In this document: in pieces, positions 42,705 through 51,333 of the stretch | Layout of the letters: each line of letters opens with the position of its first letter | Numbering within the stretch: position 1 is the stretch's first letter | Source: Anaerolineaceae bacterium | GTDB lineage: Bacteria; Chloroflexota; Anaerolineae; Aggregatilineales; Phototrophicaceae | Reading direction: 5' to 3' | DNA: 64,000 nucleotides | Assembly (NCBI GenBank): GCA_002702065.1 | Contig: NZXX01000002.1 | Span: forward strand, 868,001-932,000 | The notes under the pieces: generated by a model | What the model was told of the DNA's origin: nothing | Databases searched by the model: none | Seen by the model: only the letters and a program-made list of their open reading frames with translations | Translations under genes and position numbers: made by a program

Positions 42705-43449
42705 TTATCTCACGGTGTTAGGTCTGTCCATGCTGCCTGCCTTGGGTAATTTTGTGGGCGGGCTGCTGGTCGAAGTATTTCGCTACTCAACCCGGACACT
42801 GAGCCTGGCGCTGTACGCAGCGGCGGGAATAGTTCTGGCAGTCATTGGAATGGAGTTAATGCCGCAGGCATTAGAGGCTGAACTCCCCTGGTTGATGATT
42901 CTCCTCTTTGCAATCGGAGCCGCATTCTCAATTCTCGTAGACCGAGGCATCGAACATTTCCATCGTCGATTGACTGGTGAAGATAGCGATACTGCGCCGG
43001 TCATGATCTTTTTGGGCGCGGCGATTGATCTGTTTACCGATGGGTTGATCATCGGCACGGGGTTAACGATTGCGCGCGAACTCGGTTTGCTGCTGGCACT
43101 GGCGCAAACGCCTTCCGATATTCCCGAGGGGTTTGCGACGATTGCAACGTTTAAGCAGCAGGGGATGTCACGCCCAAAACGTATTCTCCTCTCGGCATCC
43201 TTCGTGCTTCCGGTGCTGCTGGGCGCAACCATCGGCTATTGGGCAGTCCGCAGTCAGCCCGCAATGGTTAAATTAGCAGTCTTGGCATTCACAGCCGGCA
43301 TCCTGCTGCGGGTTGCTATTGATGAAATTATAGTACAGGCACGCAAGTACCGCTCCAATCAAGAAACTGAAGAAGACGCAGGAGGAGCACTGGCACTGAT
43401 GGCTGGTTTTGCGTTGTTTGCATTAATTGATGCTTATTTCGAAGCCTAA
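42697..43449 (+). CDS. ZIP-family metal transporter
   Basis: The 250 residues have about seven or eight transmembrane helices. Helices IV and V carry the metal-site residues in DLFTDGLIIG and TPSDIPEGFATIA, a degenerate form of the usual HNxxDG and HNxPEG: Asp and Thr/Ser replace His. It lacks the long His-rich loop. Import or balancing of Zn or Fe is possible, but the changed ligands may mean another metal. It is translated together with the PaaK-like gene. Confidence 0.82.
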   Translation: MNDYLTVLGLSMLPALGNFVGGLLVEVFRYSTRTLSLALYAAAGIVLAVIGMELMPQALEAELPWLMILLFAIGAAFSILVDRGIEHFHRRLTGEDSDTAPVMIFLGAAIDLFTDGLIIGTGLTIARELGLLLALAQTPSDIPEGFATIATFKQQGMSRPKRILLSASFVLPVLLGATIGYWAVRSQPAMVKLAVLAFTAGILLRVAIDEIIVQARKYRSNQETEEDAGGALALMAGFALFALIDAYFEA

Positions 43450-43507
43450 CGAGGCGAGTTTAGAAATTCAACAACAGCAGGATACTGCGAAAGGAAAGTG
43501 ATACACT

Positions 43508-45634
43508 ATGAAAAGCGCACAACTTGATGTGTACGTGAGCAATTTGGACTGCGAACACGATGCCGCCGCCATTGAGCGGGGTCTTGACAATACCAGCGGC
43601 CTGGTCGCGTTGAAGGTCTACCCCAAAGCCGCTAAGGTTGCGCTGACCTACGATCCGGCGCTGACCCAGCCCGAAGCCTTGAAAGAAAAACTGGAGTCGC
43701 TCGGCTTCCCTCCACAAACGGGACGCGCGATGCCGGAGCAGCCAAAGCCCTGGCGTAATCCCAAAGTGGTCACGTCTGTGGTGTCTGGCATCCTGCTGGC
43801 GGTGGGATGGCTGCTGGGACAGGCTGGCGTGGCGGAACCCGTTACATTTGGAATCTATCTCGCGGCGATACTGATTGGTGGTTATTTCTTCGGGCGCGAG
43901 GCTCTGGAAGAACTCATCCTGGAGCGCGAGGTTGGGATCGAACTGCTGATGAGCGTCGCCGCCATTGTCGCCACGCTCATGGGGGAGGCTGCCGAAGGCG
44001 CGACGCTGGTGTTTCTGTACTCTCTGTCTGAAGCGGCTGAAGGTTACACGGAGGAGAAAACCCGCTCGGCAATTCGGGCGCTGATGGACTTAGCACCAAA
44101 GCTAGCGTTGGTCCGACGCGAGGGACGCGAGTTTGAAATCCCGGTGGAAGAACTCGCTGTCGGCGATGTGTTCATCGTCAAACCGGGACAGTCCATCGCC
44201 ACTGACGGCGTTGTGCAGGTCGGCACCTCCAACGTCAACCAGGCTCCCGTGACCGGCGAAAGCGTGCCGGTGGAGAAGCATCCGGGGGCTATGGTCTTTG
44301 CTGGGACGATCAACGAGGAAGGCGCGCTGGAAGTACAGGCGACCAAAACCTTTGCTGACAACACCATTGCCCGCATCATCCATATGGTCGAGGAAGCGCA
44401 GGAGAAGAAAGGTAAGAGCCAGCGCTTTATCGAGCGCTTCGGCAAGCGTTACAGCCCGATTGTCCTGCTCATCGGCATTCTGCTGGCCGTCGTGCCGCCA
44501 CTGTTGTTCAATGGAGCCGGGGAAGTGTGGCTGACCCGCGCGGTCGTGTTCATCGTCGCGGCTGCGCCCTGCGCCCTGGTCATCTCCATTCCTATTACGG
44601 TGGTCGCCACGCTGGGGACAGGCGCGCGGAATGGGGTGTTGGTTAAGGGCGGGGTCTACGTCGAAGACCTGGCAAAAGTGAGAGTCGTCGCGCTGGACAA
44701 AACCGGGACGCTGACGCGGGGCGAACCCGAAGTGACGGACGTGGTGGTTTTGAATCATGCAGATGACAGCGCGGCTGTCTCGAACCAAAACGTGTTGGAG
44801 ATCGCTGCGGGTATCGAACGCCTCAGCCAGCATCCGCTCGCGCGCGCCATTGTGCGCTATACCGAAGCGCAAGGGGTGAAACCCGCCGAAATAGTGAATT
44901 TCAAGTCCTTAACAGGCGCAGGTGCGTCGGCTCAGTTGAATGGCACGACGGTTTATGTCGGCAGTCCCGATCTGTACCACTCCAAATTGGGCGTGGCGCT
45001 GCACGAAAACTGGGATGACATCAATCGTCTGCAAGACGAGGGAAAAACCGTTGTCGTCATCGGCGACGAGAAAACGGCCTGGGGGTTGGTGGCGATCCGG
45101 GACAACATTCGCCCCAATGCGCGTAAAGCGATTGCGGATTTGCATGAGGCGGGCATCAAGCGCGTGGTGATGCTCACGGGTGACAATGAGCGTACCGCGC
45201 AGGCCATCGCGCGCGAAGTGGGCATTGACGATTTCTATGCCAATCTGAAACCGGAAGACAAAGTGACCCGAGTGCGCGAACTGGCGCAGCAGTACGGTCA
45301 TGTGGCGATGGTTGGTGACGGCGTGAACGACGCTCCGGCGCTGGCAGAAGCAACTGTTGGTGTCGCTATGGGCGCAGCCGGGACCGATGTCGCGCTTGAG
45401 ACGGCGGATGTCGCGCTGATGGCCGATGACCTGGAGAAACTGGTGTATGCCCTGAAGTTGGCTGGTCGCAATCAGTCGGTGGTCAACCAGAATCTCGCCC
45501 TGTCAGCGTTGGTGATTGGCTCGCTCGTGATCGGGGCGATTCTCGGCATTTTCACACTGCCGGTTGCGGTGCTGGCGCACGAAATCAGCGAATTTGTGGT
45601 CATTGGCAGCGGTCTGCGGATGCTTCGTTCGTAG
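43508..45634 (+). CDS. P1B-type heavy-metal ATPase with APC motif
   Basis: The 708-residue pump has an N-terminal HMA-like domain in which the CxxC is replaced (SNLDCEHDAAAI), then the P1B core: TGES, A353-P-C355 (AAAPCALVIS), DKTGT, SQHPLARA, TGDNE, GDGVNDAP and a last helix with HEISEFVVIGSGLRML. The last-helix His-Glu resembles P1B-4 pumps (Co, Zn, Fe), and the APC motif is uncommon. No sensor gene is directly adjacent. An AAAGGAAAG site precedes the ATG. Confidence 0.92.
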   Translation: MKSAQLDVYVSNLDCEHDAAAIERGLDNTSGLVALKVYPKAAKVALTYDPALTQPEALKEKLESLGFPPQTGRAMPEQPKPWRNPKVVTSVVSGILLAVGWLLGQAGVAEPVTFGIYLAAILIGGYFFGREALEELILEREVGIELLMSVAAIVATLMGEAAEGATLVFLYSLSEAAEGYTEEKTRSAIRALMDLAPKLALVRREGREFEIPVEELAVGDVFIVKPGQSIATDGVVQVGTSNVNQAPVTGESVPVEKHPGAMVFAGTINEEGALEVQATKTFADNTIARIIHMVEEAQEKKGKSQRFIERFGKRYSPIVLLIGILLAVVPPLLFNGAGEVWLTRAVVFIVAAAPCALVISIPITVVATLGTGARNGVLVKGGVYVEDLAKVRVVALDKTGTLTRGEPEVTDVVVLNHADDSAAVSNQNVLEIAAGIERLSQHPLARAIVRYTEAQGVKPAEIVNFKSLTGAGASAQLNGTTVYVGSPDLYHSKLGVALHENWDDINRLQDEGKTVVVIGDEKTAWGLVAIRDNIRPNARKAIADLHEAGIKRVVMLTGDNERTAQAIAREVGIDDFYANLKPEDKVTRVRELAQQYGHVAMVGDGVNDAPALAEATVGVAMGAAGTDVALETADVALMADDLEKLVYALKLAGRNQSVVNQNLALSALVIGSLVIGAILGIFTLPVAVLAHEISEFVVIGSGLRMLRS

Positions 45635-45654
45635 GACTCTTTATATCGCATTTG

Positions 45655-45682
45655 GGCATGTCACTCATTGAGGTGACATGCC
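45655..45682 (+). terminator. Hairpin after the APC-type ATPase gene
   Basis: A perfect 10-base stem (GGCATGTCAC with GTGACATGCC) and an 8-base loop lie 20 bases past the stop. The following TGTCTTAT is only moderately T-rich, so termination is likely but not certain. Confidence 0.55.
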
Positions 45683-45713
45683 TGTCTTATGGTCATTTTG
45701 ACAGGCAATTCAT

Positions 45714-47080
45714 ATGAGATCAGAGAATCTTCTATCCTTACTGTCAACCCTGTGCATTGTTTTGCTGATTTCCGCTTGTAGTCTATCAGATTCAAGTAAA
45801 CCGCCGACACTTGTTCCGCGTGCGACAGCGGTGCCACAGCCAACACTCGGTTATTCCACGCTTAGCCCACAGCTACAAACCACTCCAGTGCCTATAAGTG
45901 TGCCTTCTTTTGAAATCGAATTGTTGAATTTGTTCAATCAGGTCGAAACTGATCGTCTAATGATACACATTGACACGCTGCAGGGATTTCAAACACGCCA
46001 TGTCAACTCATCGCAAACGTCAGATACACGGGGATTGGCGCGGCATATCGGTATATCGAGAACCAGCTCAAAGGTATTCAGCAAAGTTCACAGGGTCGCC
46101 TAGCCCCATTATTGATGGATTTCCCATTAACGATCAATGGCATAATGACGACACAATATAATGTCGTTGCGATTCTTCCTGGCACCGACCCTAATGCTGG
46201 CTGGCTGATTATCGGCGCGCATTATGATAGTGTGGGCGGCGCGCTGGAAGATGCCACATCTTATGCACCCGGCGCGGTGGATAATGCTTCCGGTGTAGGT
46301 GCTGTGATAGAACTGGCGCGTGTGCTGTCCCAACACCAACATCGATCAACGATCCTGTTTGTCGCTTTCTCTGCCGAGGAACAGGGCAGACGGGGGAGTA
46401 TAGCGTTAGCGAGTTGGTTAGAAGAGCGTGAAATTAGCGTTATGGGTATGATAAACATCGATGGCATTGGCAATGTGGATAGTTTTACTAGCTCCATCAA
46501 TGATTCGGAACTGAGAATCTTCTCAGCGGGACCTGAAAACTCGCCATCTCGTCAGATGGCGCGAAGCGCTGAGTTGATGAGTTTCCAATACAGCCTCCCG
46601 CTTCGTCTCATAGTTGAAGATGCTATCGACCGTGAAGCTCGATATGGCGATCACTTTTCGTTCAGCGAAAGAGGCTATCCCGCAATTCGTATCATGCAGG
46701 CAAATGAGGAGAAGCATAATGCCGATCCAACGGACACCATTGATTATATTGAGGCTGGTTATTATCAACACGCTGTTCAATCCATTTTAGCGGTCATCCT
46801 GTCCTTAGTCGATGGGCCACTCCCACCACGCAATATCGTACTCCGACGCCACGACAACGGCCTATCGACTCTGATTTGGGAACCAGTGGGAGCATCAAAT
46901 AGTTATGCTGTAGCCTTACGCCATTCGGGATCATTGGTATATGATCAGATGTTTGTTACAGCTGAAAACTCTGTTGATTGGGATGGATTTTCAGATTACG
47001 TTGGGATCGCTGTCGCTGCGGTAGGCACGAACGGATTGATGGGGCCACTAGCGCTGGAATACGAGATGCAGGATCATTGA
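45714..47080 (+). pseudogene. M28-family zinc aminopeptidase-like lipoprotein, frameshifted
   Basis: The 5' part encodes a lipobox signal (LLISAC), a Pro/Thr-rich linker and the start of a peptidase up to about 46030. There the frame shifts by one base in a GGGG run (46030-46033). One additional G would join DTRG to IGAAYRYIENQL and restore a protein of about 450 residues. The rest shows the M28 zinc ligands: GAHYDSVGG, AVDNASG, AEEQGRRG, MINIDGIGN and YGDHFSF. A beta-sandwich domain ends the chain. The frame is otherwise clean, so the shift is recent, a sequencing error, or rarely a slippage site. Confidence 0.8.
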
Positions 47081-47116
47081 CCGCAAACGCACCGGGCAGT
47101 CGCTTGCCTTCCCTGT

Positions 47117-47463
47117 GTGAATCAGTTCTCAACAGGACGGCAGCTCTACCAGCCCGATCTGCAAACCTATCGCCACCACCTGCTGGTGACGCTCTCGCCA
47201 TCCGGTGTGAAAGTCCACCTGTCCAGCATCCGCCGCAGCTACAAGACCGTCATCGAGGGGCTGGAACACCGCCAGGCGATTGACGGGCATTGGTCGTATG
47301 TCGAATTTCTCTCCCGACTGCTGGAAGATGAGGTCGCCCGTCGGGCGCAGAAGCAGTTAGCCCTGCGTCTGCGACGGGCCGAGATGAACCCCGCCAAAAC
47401 TCTGGCGAGTTTCGACTTCCATTTAGCGTCCACACGTGGCCCACTTTCGCCCGTCACTTGACA
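47117..47463 (+). pseudogene. Chimeric scar: recombinase fragment joined to an IS21 istB fragment
   Basis: About 53 codons match the core-binding domain of the tyrosine recombinase at 31091-32131 (TYRHHLLVTLSPSGVKVHLS, SIRRSYK, LEHRQA). They run directly into WSYVEFLSRLLEDEVARR and KTLASFDF, the N-terminal signature of the IS21 helper ATPase IstB. The frame then ends near GTGGCCCACTTTCGCCCGTC followed by ACTTGACA, which may be an IS21-type inverted repeat end. The whole is a remnant of two mobile elements fused by deletion, and it marks the left edge of the defence island. Confidence 0.65.
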
Positions 47464-47523
47464 ACATATTCCCCAATTTTGAAAAACGCTCTGCGGAATG
47501 TCGGATCAGGAAACAGGAGCTAC

Positions 47524-47934
47524 CTATTTCCCTGCTGAGTGAGGAGCTTCTGGCCCGAACCATTTCCCCGTGACACGCCATATTTCATAGCATCGAAGCC
47601 ATTCTACCGTCCAGGGAACTATCGTCCTGGCAATATACTTCTCCGACGACCAATCGCCGTCTTGAGGGTGATACAGGCACAGCGAATTGTCCGTGTGATA
47701 GATATGAGGGGCATTCGGAGCGATTTTCGGGGACAAAACATATACAGCAGGGTGATGCCGCAACCTGTACTTGATCTGTACAGTGTATACTACAGACTTG
47801 GGACAAAGTGTTCCTGTCCAGATTTGGCAACCCCCAGTCCGTCGGTAGTTAAACTGAGGGAACAATTGCCGCATCAGCCAACATTGTTCCCCAATGGTTT
47901 TTGATTTTATGTGACTCCCTGGTTTCAGGGGCAT
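47524..47934 (-). CDS. CBASS-associated E2-like protein (short type II)
   Basis: The 136 residues resemble the ubiquitin-conjugating (E2) fold found next to CD-NTases. The active-site signature is HIYHTDNSLCLYHP (77-90), parallel to the eukaryotic HPNIY..G.ICL motif, with C86 as the likely catalytic cysteine. The DGDWSSEKYIARTIVPWTVEWL and YEIWRVTGKWFG parts (each within 93-127) are typical of the prokaryotic family. No E1 or JAB gene is near, so this is the E2-only, short type II arrangement, in which the E2 is thought to prime the CD-NTase by attaching it to targets. It starts two bases after the CD-NTase stop. Confidence 0.82.
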   Translation of the reverse strand: MPLKPGSHIKSKTIGEQCWLMRQLFPQFNYRRTGGCQIWTGTLCPKSVVYTVQIKYRLRHHPAVYVLSPKIAPNAPHIYHTDNSLCLYHPQDGDWSSEKYIARTIVPWTVEWLRCYEIWRVTGKWFGPEAPHSAGK

Positions 47935-47936
47935 TG

Positions 47937-48992
47937 TCAGTCGCCATAAAATCGGTGAGAGGGGGATTGGATCGAAGTATCAGCGGAGCTACCCAGATAC
48001 AATGTGCCCGTCGACGACACATATTTTGCTGCTTGCTGCATTTCCACCCCACTCACCAACTCTGACCAGTAATCATGCTGAAACACTTGGTTCCACGACT
48101 TGTAGGCATCAAGTTCTTCACAATCGTGTTTCATCACTGGCTCAAGCCAATCGAGGGCCTTCCCCAGTTTCTCCTTAAATCGGATAACCTCATTGACATG
48201 CTCGGTGGTATCCGTAAGTTTTAGCGATAGATCGACTGGATTGAGTATCTCAGTATTCCACTGAAGGCGGGAACGGATTGCGGTCATGGTATTGTAAAGG
48301 GCCACGTCGTCGCGGTCACAGTCTGATTGGTAACGCTCCGAAACCAAAACTGAGATAAGCAACCCTCCCGGCAGTGCCCAGCTAGCGCGAGACCTGGCAA
48401 ACATCTTCAAGAGTTGAACGATACGGCGCATCTGTCCTTTTTCTACAGAAGCTCCATTGTCAGGCGATGGGCTTTGTGCGGCCACTTGTTCCTTAAACCA
48501 ATCATTTATCTCCGCCGGATCGCGGCGTGTCCACTCGCATCCGGCGTGTTCGATGATTTCATTGCCAAACATATCAAAGAATCGGCGGTACACTGGGAGG
48601 TCGATGTGATAACCGCCCGCATACCATACGGTGACAGCGTTGGTACGCGCTTCTGGCGGCTGCTTGAAATTACCACCGCCTTCTTTCACGCCCGCCAGCA
48701 CACGTTTCCGGGCATCCAAAGGGGCTGATGGCAAATCGTCTTTGTCGAAGACAACCGCATTGTCAATGTCGTAGTCGTTATCGGGATGCTGCACCATTGT
48801 ATGCATGGAATAGCTGCCTTGCCCAACTGTGCAAATGGGCACCTTGTATCCGAGCTTTTTCAGCCCGGTCTCTAGTCTGTCAATATTCGCGTCACGATAT
48901 CCACGCAGCTTCTTTTTTTCCGTGTCTCCAAGACGAACATGCCGGTCATAAAACGTGCACATCTCATTGTGAAGGTCGTACATGATACTCAC
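47937..48992 (-). CDS. CBASS CD-NTase (cyclic oligonucleotide synthase)
   Basis: This 351-residue enzyme has the nucleotidyltransferase signature G59-S60-Y in GQGSYSMHTMV, D75 and D77 in DNDYDIDNAVVF and a third acid, D131, in YHIDLPVY. After phage infection such enzymes make cyclic di- or trinucleotides that switch on a co-encoded effector. The GTG at 48992 overlaps the effector's stop (GTGA); ATG 48983 is an alternative. Ordered between a PNP-SAVED effector and an E2-like protein. Cyclic trinucleotide is the likelier product because the effector has a SAVED domain; the nucleotide bases cannot be read from sequence. Confidence 0.9.
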   Translation of the reverse strand: MSIMYDLHNEMCTFYDRHVRLGDTEKKKLRGYRDANIDRLETGLKKLGYKVPICTVGQGSYSMHTMVQHPDNDYDIDNAVVFDKDDLPSAPLDARKRVLAGVKEGGGNFKQPPEARTNAVTVWYAGGYHIDLPVYRRFFDMFGNEIIEHAGCEWTRRDPAEINDWFKEQVAAQSPSPDNGASVEKGQMRRIVQLLKMFARSRASWALPGGLLISVLVSERYQSDCDRDDVALYNTMTAIRSRLQWNTEILNPVDLSLKLTDTTEHVNEVIRFKEKLGKALDWLEPVMKHDCEELDAYKSWNQVFQHDYWSELVSGVEMQQAAKYVSSTGTLYLGSSADTSIQSPSHRFYGD

Positions 48993-50554
48993 TTTCGCTC
49001 GATAATTTCATTGGTTTGGAGATTTAACGCCCACCGATAGTGGGGTTGGTCTTGCCGAGAGTAGTTGTAGACGATCCATTGTGGATCAATGCTTGGGCTG
49101 ATCTGCTGCCCACAGCGGAATGCTAATGTCGGTTGACCCGCGAAAAACAGATGAATCCGGTCTACTGATGGGGTAGCGACTCTTTGCCGAACGGTGCGGA
49201 AAGCATTGGTAAACGCGCCTAACACTTCTTGGCTATCAATAATCCCTTCAATTGGCCGCTCAGCTCGAATGTGGATACGTGCAACTGGATTGCTGACGAT
49301 TTCATCAGGTTCGACAGAAGTTATGTCATAGCTGACGCTCATTAGCACAATCACATCGCCAGATTGCGTGAGTGGCTGCTCTGGCAATCCTTCTATGCTT
49401 ATGCTCGGTGGTTGGCTCCTGTCAGGCAACTTGAACCATGCGGCGCTTTCGTAGTCATTCCCAAATAGTTGGACTTCACGACGATTGATTTTGTATCCTA
49501 AATGAAACATCAGTGGGATATGAGCCAGACCGAAGTAGCCCAGTGTGCAATCGGGAAACTCTCGCTGGATTTCTTCCAACCTCTCAAGTGCCTCTTCCTG
49601 TCTAGCCAACGCCTCTGGTGGATTAACGAGCGACCCTCCCACGAATAAATCTGTCTGATCGATGACCACCTCAATCAGTTGAGAGGGCTGGAAATCCGCC
49701 AAGAATCTATGAGCAGAAGTCGCTAGTGAGGGACGAAGGTGACGTGACAGATGTTGAATCGCAATATATCTGGGTGGATTCTCCGTGACAGTATAGCGCC
49801 TGGGGAGTAGCCCTGAATAGATAAAACCCGTTAAGAAGTGAGCAGCATTTTGCAATGCCCTACCTCTATGACCATCATTTTTTTCAGCATCCGCGTAGTC
49901 GCTAACACCGCGGACAGCTACAAATTTCACATCCGACAGGGATTTAGAAGCCGCCAATCCTACGCCATATGATTCCATTTCCACCCCAACCATTTTGGGA
50001 TGTATCCTCTTAATTTCATCAACAGCTTCACTGCTGGCGATAACCTGCTCAGTGATGGCAAGTGGTCCAAATTTGACTTGATAATCACTTCCGTCCTGGC
50101 GGGTGTAGATGTAAGAATGAAGCTTTACCACCAGAAAGTCATCAATTCGGAGAGGGTCTGGCCGGATTTCTTGTCTGTCGGGATATTGTTTACCGAGAGA
50201 GCAATAGAAGATTTTGTCTGGAAGGATCACATCCGCCAGACACACTTCACTCTTAAAGCCACCAGCAAGTCCGAACATAAACACATAAGATGGTTCCAAA
50301 TCTCGCAGCGCGTTAGAAGTGTCTACGCCTGCATTGGCATTTCCCATCGCATTCAAACAGAAAAGGGCTATCGAATACTGTTGGCTGTTTGAAGCGGCGA
50401 CAACATTGTCATCAATATAGTAAATATTGGCGGTGCTGTTAGATGGGACGGCGATAGGGCTGAAAAAAGGCCGGAGGGCTTCTAGCTCCTCAAGCAGCGC
50501 AGTGATAATCAGAATATCAACGGACTGTATGATAGTTTTACCTTTATCGCTCAC
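48989..50554 (-). CDS. CBASS effector: nucleoside phosphorylase fused to SAVED
   Basis: The first 250 residues form a PNP/UDP phosphorylase (MTAN-like) domain: DILIITALLEELEAL at the start, GLAGG at 95-99, VEMES at 191-195 and RGVSDYAD at 215-222. The C-terminal half (about 270-521) is a SAVED domain, recognised by SVDRIHLFFAGQPTLAF, followed by GQQISPSIDPQWIVYNY. SAVED binds the cyclic nucleotide, so the PNP part should then attack a nucleoside or nucleotide pool, starving infected cells. The GTG start follows an extended -10 promoter. This effector type is known in CBASS surveys but little studied. Confidence 0.88.
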   Translation of the reverse strand: MSDKGKTIIQSVDILIITALLEELEALRPFFSPIAVPSNSTANIYYIDDNVVAASNSQQYSIALFCLNAMGNANAGVDTSNALRDLEPSYVFMFGLAGGFKSEVCLADVILPDKIFYCSLGKQYPDRQEIRPDPLRIDDFLVVKLHSYIYTRQDGSDYQVKFGPLAITEQVIASSEAVDEIKRIHPKMVGVEMESYGVGLAASKSLSDVKFVAVRGVSDYADAEKNDGHRGRALQNAAHFLTGFIYSGLLPRRYTVTENPPRYIAIQHLSRHLRPSLATSAHRFLADFQPSQLIEVVIDQTDLFVGGSLVNPPEALARQEEALERLEEIQREFPDCTLGYFGLAHIPLMFHLGYKINRREVQLFGNDYESAAWFKLPDRSQPPSISIEGLPEQPLTQSGDVIVLMSVSYDITSVEPDEIVSNPVARIHIRAERPIEGIIDSQEVLGAFTNAFRTVRQRVATPSVDRIHLFFAGQPTLAFRCGQQISPSIDPQWIVYNYSRQDQPHYRWALNLQTNEIIERK

Positions 50555-50571
50555 ACTAAAACCTATGTTCT

Positions 50572-50580
50572 ATTATACCA
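50572..50580 (-). promoter_or_regulatory. Extended -10 promoter of the CBASS operon
   Basis: On the minus strand TGGTATAAT, an extended -10 box, lies 18 bases before the GTG start of the PNP-SAVED gene. No good -35 is seen at 17 bases; GTGACA lies at 20. The leader would be very short. Confidence 0.5.
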
Positions 50581-50698
50581 GACAAGCGTAACTTGGCTGT
50601 CACCAGAGCGCCCTTTCCCCTTTGAAACTATCCTTCGCTTCTGCCACTGGAAGAGGCGATTTCCCTCTGAACCAAGTAGAAGCAAAGCACTGCTGGTG

Positions 50699-50968
50699 CT
50701 AGTGCTCCTTATCCTTTGGTGGATTCGGATCGTTACCCGGCGGAATGGTATCTTTACTGCGTATTTTGCCATCCTGTCCCATGATGGTCAGTTCCCCACC
50801 ACCCTGGTTTTGCAGGTTTTCCTTTGCTGCTTCAATGGCTTCTTCCTGGGTGTTATGGACACTGGCAGCTTTGTCTTTGTCGTTCCGCTTATTTTGCCAT
50901 TTCCCATCGTTGCGCTTTGAGACTGTTCGATCACGGCCCTTGCTCACTTTAGTTTCCTTTCGACTCAT
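50699..50968 (-). CDS. DUF2188 protein
   Basis: The 89 residues match DUF2188: KGRDRTVSKRNDGKWQNKR, then KAASVHNTQEEAIEAAKENL and ELTIMGQDGKIRSKDTIPPG, a small beta-alpha-beta unit found in defence and mobile regions but without known function. The GTG or ATG start near 50968 places it 32 bases from the end of the beta-flower gene. It is basic at the N-terminus and could bind nucleic acid. The position between the Argonaute locus and CBASS leaves its partner open. Confidence 0.75.
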   Translation of the reverse strand: MSRKETKVSKGRDRTVSKRNDGKWQNKRNDKDKAASVHNTQEEAIEAAKENLQNQGGGELTIMGQDGKIRSKDTIPPGNDPNPPKDKEH

Positions 50969-50999
50969 GGCTGATGAATTGAACCTACTCTACCAGGTG

Positions 51000-51296
51000 C
51001 TACTCTAAAAGTTTGTGAAATGCGTCAGGATACCCATAATTGATGGCCCCTCGATTACCAGGATTACCCGGACTACCAGGGTTGCCCGGGTTACCAGGAT
51101 TACCAATGTTTCCGAGATTGCCCAGGTGTTTATCCACCACCATATCCTTATGCAATTCGCTCACATAGCTACCAGACAACTTGTGGACATGATCGCCATT
51201 AAGCTGTCCTACGGGCTTTCCTTGCATAGTGTAGATAAACCGCTCCTTTCTAAACCCAACAGCGCTACCTCGTCGGTCGTATATGTATTCGGTCAT
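51000..51296 (-). CDS. Four-fold beta-flower-like protein with collagen-like tail
   Basis: The ATG at 51296 with a GAGGTG site gives 98 residues. The first 55 have the repeated pattern Y-x-Y-D/x-G-x-x-V-G-x of the four-fold beta-flower domain: TEYIYDRRGSAVGF, FIYTMQGKPVGQL, HVHKLSGSYVSEL. About eight tandem G-N/S-P/x triplets follow (GNLGNIGNPGNPGNPGSPG and onward), then a short tail. It starts 37 bases after the Argonaute PIWI stop and so belongs to that operon. The family is from memory; the function is unknown. Its tie to an Argonaute is the interesting part. Confidence 0.68.
   Translation of the reverse strand: MTEYIYDRRGSAVGFRKERFIYTMQGKPVGQLNGDHVHKLSGSYVSELHKDMVVDKHLGNLGNIGNPGNPGNPGSPGNPGNRGAINYGYPDAFHKLLE
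51046..51121 (-). repeat. 9-bp tandem repeat coding for collagen-like triplets
   Basis: Eight imperfect 9-base units (of the kind GGTAATCCT on the coding strand) encode Gly-Asn-Pro and variants. Such minisatellites can change in copy number by slippage. Confidence 0.75.
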
Positions 51297-51333
51297 GTCC
51301 ACCTCGATAGTTTGCCAATGTTCAAGTGACTTT

